Shown here in pieces: positions 45,311-57,500 of a stretch of DNA of 64,000 nt. How positions within the stretch are numbered: position 1 is the first letter of the stretch; each line of letters begins with the position of its first letter. The stretch is from NCBI GenBank assembly GCA_963921425.1, contig OY992838.1:21245861-21309860 (forward strand), read 5' to 3'. Position numbers and translations under genes: made by a program. The notes under the pieces are model-generated. The model saw nothing but the letters and a program-made list of their open reading frames with translations. It was not told where the DNA came from and did no database searches. Origin of the DNA: Dryas octopetala. Its lineage: Eukaryota > Streptophyta > Magnoliopsida > Rosales > Rosaceae.

Positions 45311-47452
45311 AAAATCAACATGATTAAGGAAACCCAAACTCATCAATTATGTATCTGGTTCAAGTCGTTTTCACATTTCGTGTCACATTTTTCTATCCTT
45401 CTACATAGGGAAACAATTTCAGAAAGAAAGAGATCGAATTCTAACTGTTGGCCGGTTTGGATCCTAGAAAAGTTTAGTGAAAGGATAATGAAACATCACA
45501 TAAATTAGTTGGAAGTAATATTTATGCCTTTAAAATTTCCTTAATTAACTTGTTTGTGACCGGCCCAGATAGAACATTTAATGAAGATGACAATTTTAAT
45601 TATGATCGACCTTTATTTTTTATTTTTGATTTGGAGAAGAGTTGAATGGAAGTTGGAACTTAGGATCTCTATAATATTATAGAGAAAAATATTACTAAAC
45701 CACAATAATGATGACCTTTTAGTTGTACTATATATATATATTCTTAAAACTAAGGTTTTGCACTTAAATTACACCAATTCAAGGGTACCATGTAAAAATG
45801 TGGAATATTGTCCCACATTAGAACAATATAGTATTGGTGATAGTTTATAATTCAATAATACTAGTTATCCCACATTTTTTCTCCCACATTTGTATCTTAC
45901 TTGATGTGTCATTACTTTACTGAAAGGGTATTTCCTTTTTCTTTTTTAGGTTTTATTGCCAATTAATTTGTGATTGGATACTCCAATTTCTTTCATGGTG
46001 TGAGAATATATCTACCAACATTATTGTCTCCATAAGCCTCCGGCCGGTAATTAAGTAGAAAAATTAGGGGTGGTATTTTTATTTGAACATATTCATTCTC
46101 TTCCAGCATACTTCACTTTTTTTTAAAAGGATCTGGATCTCTTGCTTATTTTTTGTTTCTTCTTTTTTTGCTTAATTACTTTAATATTAGCCATGTATTT
46201 ATTATTCAAAGATAAAAACTGAAAGATGAAATAGATTCGTAACATTTTTTTAGTATAAATAAAATTACATGAAATCTTAAATTTATATTAGACAGTTAAA
46301 ATGGACACATGAAAAAACAAAGAAAGCTCAAAATCCAAATCCTTTCTTTCAAACCACTTAAGTAAATAAAATCCAATGGTTATATAATGCTTAATGACTT
46401 AATGTTATTTGTTTGAGTACTTGTGTTGGTACGAAGAGCTTCAAGAGCCTCATCGTTGAACCGCTCATAGGCTGTTTGAACGATTTTAGAACATTTGATG
46501 TCGAATTAGTACAAGGTTTTTGGGGCCCCCTAGAGCTATAAGCCTATGACATAAAGATTATAATATGTACTCCAAATTGACAATCATACAACATAACATA
46601 TTAAACTGTGTAATCAGAAAATGTTATCATATATTATAAGTCTCGACTCTTACCATAATCTAAGCGGTTGGATGAAAATCCAAGTGGTTAGTATAATACA
46701 TGTTATTTGTTTTGTACTCTAAGCTTTTATCTTATTAAATCGTTTGATTGTTCATCCAACGATGTGGTAAAACAGTGACCTGTTAAAATACCAACTGGTA
46801 AACACTGCTGATTAATTATATATACACACACAAACAGACTTTTAACTTTAGGAAGTCTCAGATGTCTCCTTAATTATTCTTTCTTTTTTTCCCCTTTGAA
46901 TTTTGTAAGCCTCTCTAAAATGTTAATATATTGGATGAGAAAGTACAATTGTAGGTATAATATATTAGAAATGGATTGTTTTAGTAGATCGGAAATAAGT
47001 TTGAGTGCACAGTGGAGAATAATAAAAGAAAGAGGATGTTTGTGTAATATACGTTATATACCTCTACAAGGAAATGAGAGAACCAAAACCACCCAATCCT
47101 TATTCCTTATTGACAAATTTATAGATTTATGAATTTTCAAATTAGTTCAATTTGAAAAAGCGAAGCCTTTATAAAGAGCCTTGCGTCTTCACCCAACATG
47201 GTTTCAAAGTTCAACTTCCTTTGAAACCATCTCTCTTTCTAGTTTCTAGTACAAAGCTAGATTTTCAAAGACAGCATCAAATCATATAAAATATTTTCCG
47301 AATTGGATTATATATTTACTTTGCAATCCAATCCAATCCTTTGAAGTATTATATTTTAGCTTCTACTGGAAAATTATGAGATTCCACAGAATTTAACTTT
47401 AGAAGCATTATTCTCATTTCTCAATGCTTTTAGTAGCATGAGCTGATATACA
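45311..47452. other. Intergenic and SPS promoter region
   Basis: No gene was recognised. A diverged copy of the CACTTACC/GTTGGATGAA repeat seen in the response-regulator intron lies at about 46650-46800. The last few hundred bases are the upstream region of sucrose-phosphate synthase. Confidence 0.45.
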
Positions 47453-47462
47453 TATATATAAG
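47453..47462 (+). promoter_or_regulatory. Probable TATA box of sucrose-phosphate synthase
   Basis: TATATATAAG lies 127 bp upstream of the ATG at 47589, giving a leader of about 95-100 bases. Confidence 0.5.
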
Positions 47463-47588
47463 CCATTCATATATCTCTTATTCCACAAGCACAAAGCTTC
47501 ATAGTTATCAATCTTATATCTCACTCTAGCTATCTCTTTGAAACAAGAAATTATTAGAAGATCGAGAAGGTGAAACAGAGCGGGAGAG

Positions 47589-50500
47589 ATGGCGGGAAAT
47601 GACTGGTTAAACGGTTACTTGGAAGCGATTTTGGATGCAGGTAGCAGCACAAGGAAAAATAATGATGGGAAGTTGAAAGTTGCAAAGTTTGAAGAGCAAG
47701 TGAAGGAGGAGAAGGTGCAGTTTAGTCCCACCAAGTACTTTGTGGAAGAAGTTGTCAATAGCTTTGATGAGTCTGAGCTCCACAGGACATGGGTTAAGGT
47801 CGAATTTCATCATCTCTCTAGCTTTCTCCAAATTTATATTTATGTCAAATTAATTATTAGTTTTCAGTCTTGATTAAGCTCTTGCAGCAGCATTAATTCC
47901 ATAAAGCTCATACCTCTCCCTTGCTAACTTTAACATTCATTCATTGTTTGGCCCTCAAAATCTCACATGTCCTGCAAAACATTTAAGTATCTACTAACCA
48001 TTTGGGAAACAAATATGTTTGATTGTTTTCATGCATATATAATGCATTTTTTTTCCCACAGAGAAAAGCACTGAATTTTTCTCAGTTGATGTCATATTTG
48101 ATTGGCTTGAATGAGATTTAAAGCATTTTATGTGGAAACGAATTAGAGAGAATATTGTGAATAACAAACATTGCAGCAACAGAGGAGATGAGGATGGGGA
48201 TGTGAGATGAGTGATGAGCATATACTTGCGGTTTGTAGGGGGCAAAAATAGTGGTTTTCTTTTATTTCTAGTAGACCCCATGATAAAAACTGGTTTACTA
48301 GTTGGGGACCACATTGCAGATCTGAATTTATGTTCCCATTTTCTTGGGTCCAATAGTACTGTATGTTACTGTGGCCAAACTCCAAAAGTACATACATGAA
48401 GGATAAATATATACTAGGAAGTTTCATTTCATTTATGGTCTGGGTCACTAGCTAACTAATTGAATTTGGAGTAGACTACTCAATTACTCATCACTCATCA
48501 CTGGGTCTGGGTCTGGGTCTGGGTCTGGGTCACAGCTCTTTTGGTACTACTCCACTGGTTTACAAATTATAGAAAACATGCAATAACATAAAATAAGATG
48601 GTAACATTCTTCCTACCCCTGCAATATGTCAGAAGACATATATACATACATATTTTGAATATCGAAATAGGACAGAGTCGATCACACTCACACAAGATGA
48701 TCAACTAATTGATTGAATTCTTAAATTCAGAGAATAAAACTAAATTGGAGTAGTTGTGATATTGTTGGCTATACATATTAAATAGTTTGCCCCTTCTCTG
48801 TTTGTTTTAGTTAATTCTTGTTTGGTTTGTGTAAAATCAAAATCTAATTCAACCAAAAAATAAGAAAGAAAGAATTAACAGAGGGTGTGGTGTGGGTGCA
48901 TATATGCAGGTGATAGCTACAAGGAATACCAGAGAACGCAGCAATAGGCTTGAGAATATGTGCTGGCGCATTTGGCATCTTGCCCGTAAAAAGAAACAGG
49001 TCAGTCACTCACACTCACACTCACACAACACAACACTTAGAGTGCAGCAGCATCAATCAAATTCCCTATATAAAGCTCAAGTTCTCGACCAAGAATAATG
49101 CAAATGCAAGTTGCTGGCTACTTATTCCATTTCAACTATATACTTTGTTAATTCCTAAACAAAAGAAAAAGAAAAAGAAATCTGATTTTTAAGGCTGACA
49201 TGTAGACTAAAATTTTCATGTAATGGATGTATACACTCACTGTAACTGTCAGTCTGTCTCGTGACGACGACATAGTTTGCACACTTTGGTGTGTTTGCAG
49301 ATAGCATGGGATGATGCACAAAGGCTTGCAAAACGACGTCTGGAGCGAGAGCAAGGTCGTAATGACGCAGAAGATGACCTTTCGGAGCTGTCTGAAGGCG
49401 AAAAGGAAAAAAGCGACATCACTTCTGCAGAACCACCTGCCAAGGAAATGGCAAGAAATAACTCTCAAATGCGAATATGGTCTGATGATGATAAGTCTAG
49501 GCATCTTTACATTGTCTTAATCAGGTATTTATTCACTAATAATGCAAAAGCAATTAGTAATTAAGTAATTAAGTGGGTCATACAATTTGTGTAATTTGTC
49601 ATGCCATGTTATTAATATGTTTCTTTTTCTTGACTCTTTCTAGTATGCATGGGTTGGTGCGTGGAGAAAACATGGAACTAGGAAGAGATTCTGACACAGG
49701 TGGCCAGGTAATAATAATATATACTAAATTAAATTAAGGATGCCCCTATCTTAATTGAGCCAAGGCCAGCAATAAAATTAAATTTCAATCATATTTAAAA
49801 ATAATTAATGGTACGTATTTAATTTATTAGGTGAAATATGTGGTGGAACTTGCTCGTGCTCTGGCCAACACAAAAGGAGTGTATCGAGTGGATCTATTAA
49901 CCAGACAAATTTCTTCGCCGGAGGTAGACTACAGCTATGGTGAACCCAATGAGATGCTTGCTTGTCCACCTTACGGCAGTGGCAGCTGTGGAGCCTACAT
50001 TATCCGCCTTCCCTGTGGACCGCATGACAAGTAATTTCTAGTTCATATCAATACGAGTAATGTTATTTGTACTATCTCAAATAACCATCTTGTGTACTAT
50101 CTCTCTATTAAACGCATGCATATTATTATAGGTACATACCCAAAGAGTCACTTTGGCCTCACATACCTGAATTTGTTGATGGGGCTCTGGGCCACATTGT
50201 GAACATGGCAAGAGCTCTTGGGGAAGAAGTCAATGGGGGCAAACCAACATGGCCTTATGTCATCCATGGCCACTATGCTGATGCTGGGGAGGTGGCTGCT
50301 CACTTGTCTGGAGCCTTGAACGTGCCAATGGTGCTAACTGGGCATTCATTGGGGCGAAACAAGTTCGAACAATTGCTCAAACAAGGGAGGTATTCGAGGG
50401 AGGACATAAATGCAACCTACAAGATCCTGAGGAGGATTGAGGGGGAGGAGCTGGGCTTGGATTCTGCTGAAATGGTGGTGACCAGCACAAGGCAAGAGAT

Positions 50501-53500
50501 TGAAGAGCAATGGGGGCTCTATGATGGGTTTGACCTCAAGTTGGAGAGGAAGCTGAGGGTTAGGAGACGGCGTGGAGTTAGTTGCCTAGGACGATACATG
50601 CCAAGAATGGTGGTATGCACATTGCAGTCTCTGTCTCTTTCCCATTGATTGTGGCTTTTTCAAATTAACGATCATTGACTTAACACCACCATGTCTTAGA
50701 CTTCATTCTTTTCTTCCCAAAGTCTTGTACATAGTACACTAATCACTATGTGATGGTGGCATTAGGTTATACCGCCAGGCATGGACTTCAGCTATGTTAC
50801 AACCCAAGATACAGAAGGAGAAGGAGATCTCAAATCACTGATTGGCTCAGACAGAGCTCAAAACAAAAGGCATCTGCCTCCAATATGGTCCGAGGTAGTA
50901 AATTCTTCCTCCTTTCACACATTCCCACATCCTTCATTTGGTTATACAAGTACGTGCATGCAATGCAATCCACTAAAATGAAACATTCTACCATCTCCTG
51001 CACAGCATTAATTTCCATTCCATTCCACTAAGAATGATAATAACCTTGAACTTTCCTATACATAAAATAGGCTTAGCCTTGATTATAATATGCATGCTAT
51101 TCATAACAAAAACAATTTAGCCTCACAAATGAGGAGAAATCAAAGCAATAACTAGAAATGTTTGCCACTGATGCAGGTGATGCGATTTTTCACGAATCCT
51201 CACAAGCCCACCATACTTGCACTGTCCCGTCCTGACCCCAAGAAAAATGTCACTACATTGCTCAAGGCCTTTGGGGAATGCCAAGCCCTTCGGGAGCTAG
51301 CCAACTTGGTAAAGTTCACACTAGAATTTCCCATAACTCAAACAATCCCCCCTTCGATGCAGTAAATAATATTTGTAAGAACCAACCAAGTACTGATCAC
51401 TTATTGTTTATGCAGACACTAATACTTGGTAACAGAGATGACATTGAAGAAATGCCAAACAGCAGCTCAGCTGTTCTTACAACCGTGCTCAAGCTCATCG
51501 ACAGGTATGATTTGTATGGCCAAGTAGCCTATCCCAAACATCACAAGCAATCAGATGTCCCTGACATATATCGTCTCGCTGCAAAAACAAAGGTACATAT
51601 TATGTGATGAATCAGCTAATCAAAAACCTGTACTCATACTTTCATGATCATGGACCTATTAAGTTTGTGATGTGATAAATTTGAGTTCTATTGCCCCAGT
51701 TTGCTACATGACCCATTTTATCATCAGCCCAGATTATTCGTTTTCCTTGCATCACCTAAAATTCTAACAGTGACACACTCTTTATGGGAATTTCTATTGA
51801 AGGGAGTTTTTATCAACCCAGCTCTGGTGGAACCTTTCGGTCTCACAATTATAGAGGTTAGCTTTTCAGGATTTTATGCTTCACCTCAAATCTCTGGTGG
51901 GGATAACCTTAGTAGTGACACTGTCATTACTTACCCCAAACGATTTATTTATTTATATTCTTGTGGTTTTGCTTTCAGGCGGCTGCTTATGGTTTACCTG
52001 TGGTTGCCACTAGAAATGGAGGGCCCGTGGATATTCTGAAGGTTACATGTCCTAACCCAACCTCTAGGAATATGTTGTGATTTATCCTAACCTATTAATA
52101 TTGTATTTAGAAAATTTATCGGAAAAACAACTTCAAGATGTCTTGTGGAACCAATTTGTGTAGGTGGTGCATAATCACACAAATCTCACCACATCTCTAT
52201 TGTATATGATGTTATATACAATAGAGATGTGGTAATTTTCACCTCTATTAGAGATATTAGAAATGTGGTTAGTAAATATGATAGATATAGTATTACTTTG
52301 TCTAAAGAACTAATAGGTAGCTGACTCTTTACTACCAGGCACTAAACAATGGCCTCCTAGTTGACCCACATGACCAAAAAGCCATCGAAGATGCATTGCT
52401 AAAGCTTGTTGCAGACAAAAACCTCTGGACTGAATGCAGGAAGAATGGCCTAAAGAACATCCACCGCTTTTCGTGGCCAGAACACTGCCGGAACTACCTC
52501 TCCCATGTTGAACATTCCCGAAATCGCCACCCAACCACCCGCCTTCAAATCATGCCAGTTCCTGAAGAACCAATGAGTGACTCTCTAAAAGATGTGGATG
52601 ACCTATCTTTAAGATTCTCAGTAGAAGGAGACTTCAAACATAATGGAGAGGTCGATGCAGCAACTAGACAGAGGGAACTCATTGAAGCCATAACCAGAAT
52701 GGCTTCATCTAATAGCAGTGCTGTTGCTAATTACTGTCCTGGTAGAAGGCAGAGGCTGTTTGTAATAGCCGTGGATTGTTATGACCAGAAAGGAGATGGT
52801 ACCCAGACTTTTCAGGAAATTATAATGAGTGTCAAGAAAGCAGCAAGCTTAGGTTTCGGGCAGGGTCGTGCAGGCTTTGTATTGTTTACTGGTTCCAGCT
52901 TACAAGAAACCATGAAAGCATTTAAAGGCTGCCAAGTAAATATAGAAGATTTTGATGCGGTGGTCTGCAAAAGTGGGAGTGAAATGTATTACCCATGGAG
53001 GGATTTGGCAGCTGATGCAGATTATGAAACCCATATCGAGTACAGATGGCCCGGAGAGAATGTGAGGTCCATGGTGCCAAGGCTAGCCAGGTTAGAATCT
53101 GGGGATGAGGATGACATCATGGAGTATGGAGGGTCCAGTAGCTCTAGGTGCTACTCTTATAGTGTGAAACCAGGAGCCAAGGTGAGAACCTTTCTATGCT
53201 GTGGAAAATGACTAACCTTGATTGAAAGTGGTGCCTTAAATGTGCATTTGTGTGCTATAACTTTATGATAATGATCTGGTGTATCAATTGCAGATCCGAC
53301 GGGTTGATGACCTGCGCCAAAGGCTGCGGATGAGAGGCTTCCGATGCAACCTTGTCTACACTCGTGTAGCATCAAGGTTAAATGTGGTACCACTAGTTGC
53401 ATCAAGAGTACAAGCACTAAGGTTGGATTTCCTTTACTCTCTGCATTATGCAATATTACTGATGAAAGTCATCTTTAGTTATGGTTACAAATTACTGTTC

Positions 53501-53786
53501 TGTGCTATGTAGATATCTTTCAGTAAGATGGGGAATTGATCTCTCCAAGGTGGTTGTGTTTGTTGGAGAAAAAGGAGATACAGACATTGAAGACCTGCTG
53601 GCTGGCCTCCATAAGACCCTAGTTCTAAGAAGCTCTGTTGAGTATGGCAGTGAGATGCTTCTTCGCAGTGAAGATAATTTCAAGAGAGAAGATGTGGTCC
53701 CAAAAGATAGCCCTAACATCGCCCTTGTTGAGAGTTATCAAGCCCATGATATCTCAGCAGCTCTTGAAGCCCTTGGGATCAAGTAA
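47589..53786 (+). CDS. SPS4: Sucrose-phosphate synthase, family C (SPS4-like)
   Basis: Fourteen exons (47589-47798, 48910-48999, 49301-49524, 49644-49707, 49831-50030, 50132-50612, 50766-50894, 51177-51308, 51416-51592, 51803-51856, 51979-52041, 52339-53181, 53294-53421, 53513-53786) give 3069 nt, or 1022 aa. The enzyme makes sucrose-6-phosphate from UDP-glucose and fructose-6-phosphate in the cytosol. It starts [16 protein letters not shown]. The GT-B fold follows: [20 protein letters not shown] (177-196), [34 protein letters not shown], and the donor-site E-X7-E, Glu580 and Glu588 ([10 protein letters not shown]). From about 748 there is a sucrose-phosphatase-like domain; its start reads [10 protein letters not shown], not the DxDxT motif of active phosphatases. 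[20 protein letters not shown] and IWSDDDKS fit family C better than A or B. Ser in RNNSQM occupies the place of the regulatory Ser158 of the spinach enzyme. All catalytic motifs look intact. Confidence 0.97.
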
Positions 53787-54567
53787 TTTTAGTTTTTCCA
53801 TTATTCCTACTTTTTCTTGTCTATAAAGGGATACTTTCGACAACTCAAGCAAAAATCTGAGTACCACTTAAAGGGAATATACGTCTCAACTTCTTGAAAG
53901 TTGTATGTAATTTCGATTTATGCAAGTATATACATATGAGCTATATGAAGCATCATATTTTTTTTCCCATATATCCTTGAATTTCATTACTTAATAATAC
54001 AAAAAGGGCATGATGAAATGATGTCCACTAGATATTCAAACCCTCCCTAAGGTGCTTTTGTTTATGCATTTGTGAGACCATTTTTATCATTAAATTGAAT
54101 AACTGTCCTTCGTTTAATGATTGAAAATCACAAAATCAGACCAATATGCATGCAGTGCGTAAATGATGGTTTCTATCAAAAAAGAAATGTAAATGGTAGA
54201 TACGTGGCTGCTTTTCATGTCAACCCATGATTCATCATTTTATCTAAGAGAACCAATTTATACTGTGAATGGTATATTTAGCACGGCGGATGTGATTCAC
54301 TTCACAGTTAAGATATGACGGCATTTTCACGTATTATATAGTGTTTGCACTGGCGATCTGTACAACTTTAATCAACATCCAATCACTTTCAACTTGCACT
54401 GTACAAACAACTATAATAATGTCATTATGTTCCTGCTGCAGTTGTAGTTATAGAATTAGTTTCGACCTTCATTTGCACAATTACCTGGAAAGCAAGCCAA
54501 GTATTCTAGCCGGCTGATGCATTCATTTCTCAGCGTTCCACTCACCCAATGTGTGTTTCAAGTTTTG
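53787..54567. other. Intergenic between converging genes
   Basis: It contains the 3' UTRs of SPS (+) and of the coiled-coil gene (-). No further gene was seen. Confidence 0.5.
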
Positions 54568-57500
54568 TTATACACAAAGGTCCACTTCCACTTTGTATTC
54601 CTCCCCACAAGCACATTTAACCACCTGAGATATTCCCTGTAAAAAGCAGAGCTTCAATGAAAGAAAGGATACAATTTATTATAAAAGAAAATCAATTGTC
54701 TTCTCCAGAAAATATGCGTTGACAATAGACTTCAATTATCAGAAATTACAAATCCATGGAATTTCCATGCAACTATGCACCATCTGCAAGATAAATTCTA
54801 CTTCATGTCTATTTACGTGAGAACCCTTCAATAGACACAACTCTGGTCACATCCATTGGACATATCATCAAATGGTCACATGACATGGTTACTACTTTCT
54901 GTAAATCTCTAAACACAGGAAAAACCTGATAAATAGTTTACCTTCAGTGTCTCAATTTGGTTGTGCAGAGACTTCAAGTATTCAGTTTCTCCAGCTTTAT
55001 CAGATAAAAGGGCATTGTATTCCTCTTCCAATGTCTGTAAATCCATAGCCCTTAGCTCTGGCTGGAATCACCCATTGCAAGAAGAGAAATGAAAAATTAC
55101 TGTACAATAAGATATTATGTGAATACAATATTTTGGGGGTAGTGAGGGAAGCCAATAAATTGTATTAATTAGTGGGTATAGAGGCTCATCAATTCTCCTG
55201 AAGCCCACTATTCGATCAATTCAACAAAACTCCACATTCCTGGACAGTAAAATTGAGAATATGGATTGGCATAAAATAAAATAATCATGTGATGCCATTC
55301 TCACGGAGTATATTTTACTTTTACCATTAGAAATTTAACATTTTATAAATACTATCTCATATCTGTACTACATCTGATTGAAAGTACCCTCATATCTGCA
55401 AACATGCACAAGATATGGACCTATTTGTATTGAGCAAACAACTGACCTTAAAATCATTTTCCTTGCAATTTACTTGCTCAATAGCCTGCTTTGTCTGAAT
55501 TGGCACAAGAAAGCAGCATAAGAATGAATGAGTGATAATACTTTAAACAAATATTACCTTCATTGTGTTTCTTTTTTCTATTATTACTTTTTTCTTTTAG
55601 AGGGGGCATAGTGTTAAATTAGACGGACATGAATCTCAATAAGAAAAATAGAGAACAATGAAACTCAGTAAAATACTCTTCAGGCGAATAAATGCAAGAG
55701 AAAAAATGAAAAGAAAACTTTACAATGAATAGTAAAGCAGAAACCTCACAGAGATGTGAAACAGTTGCAACCTCAACTGTTTTTTATATATATATAAAAA
55801 AAAAAAAAAAAAAAAGTACTTCAACATGACAGGCTGCCGGACAAGAGATCATTTATGCATACCCCATCCAAAAGGAAAAATCAACATATCTTAATTATAG
55901 TTTAACAACATGAATTCAACTTTAGAGGCAACCTTGTGGTTCTCCATGACAAGCTCAGATTTCATTTGTGAAATCTCATCAAGCTTGGCTTTAGCAGAGT
56001 CCAAAATAGCCATTAGGTTCTTCCTTGCATCATTACCCTGTTATTTATGAATAAATCAAAAGATCGCTACTCAATCCAACACCATACATATCAATGATCA
56101 ATAAAAGTAATGTCACACCTGATTCTCCATGCTGCAGTGGTTATCAAAGTTAGCCTTCCCTGCAAAGAAGTCCAATATAAAAAGAAAGTGAATAACACTA
56201 TATTCTGAGTCAACCCATAATGACTTCATCTTGGATTATAAGATACCCTGCTTGCATCACATGGAACAAAATGACTTTCCCCTAATTGCTTCAACTGAGG
56301 CAAATTGCTCTTACAATACTTTATTTGGTTCAGCTGGTGCACAATTCATGTTGTAGACCTAAATATGGGATATCATGCACTTCTTACCCCCTAAATACAG
56401 AAATGCACACACAAGTTAAAAAGTTAAATGCCAAATTGCTTTTAGCTAGTAAGGCCTTGCTTCTTTCTTAAACTGGTGATTATTACATATTTGCATTTGG
56501 CAGGTAGGCTGCAAGCATCACTCATAAAGAAATCTCATCAGTTTCAGCATGATGCCTTTAGGTCCAACTGAGTGCAAAATTAACAGTGAAAAGGATTATG
56601 GATTACCAGCTTGTTTTCATAAAGGGCTCAGCCTTAGAGGGCATAAATAACTTTTGGCTAATGGATCAGAATCCATTTTCGCTCATCACTATTATATACA
56701 CTGCAGAAACTTGACCAAAAGAAGGGGTACAATTTACCTTGAAAATCATCTCTTTGCGCATCAAATTTATCCCTAACCTGCACAGATTCTAATCAGTCCT
56801 GTGACACAATTAATTTCTATCTGTATGATTTAATACCTTTAAAGGGGAAGCAACATCAAGAAAGATATTAATAAAAAATAAAAAAACAAAAACAAAAAAG
56901 AATAAAAACTCAGCAGCAATTACATGATTTAGACTATACAAGAACTTCATATCTTCAAAAGGCTAAACTGTATTCCAAAAAATTGGATTGAGGAGATTTG
57001 TCAAGTCAAAGTCTGGGGAAATATCTGCAAGGGACTTTTTAGTGGGGGGGAGGGGTTCAGCTTTAATGGACTCACACATATAGTGGATTATTTGAAACAT
57101 AGATACACGTGTTATTAACCACAAGGGATGGAACATAACTTCCATAGTGGAAAAGTTACCCTAGTTTTTATCAAAACATCAAGTCAAAGAAGTGAGGCAA
57201 AAAAAGGTATATCACATATGTAAATAAAGAAGGAGAAAAGAAAATCTGAGGATGTACCATTCCATGCTCTCCCAATTCTGTATTAGTGTTGTGAGAATAG
57301 ACCCAATCCTAACCAATATTTAAAAGGAAACTATAAATACAATGAACTTAGAACACAAATGTACATAAAAGGGGCACCAAAATCAAACCTGTTGTTGCTG
57401 CAATTTGGCATTGATGTCCTCTGCAACCTTCATGTAGTAAGTGCTGTTATCACAAACATGGCAAGTTGATAAATTGATATAATATTAGGTGCATGTCAAT

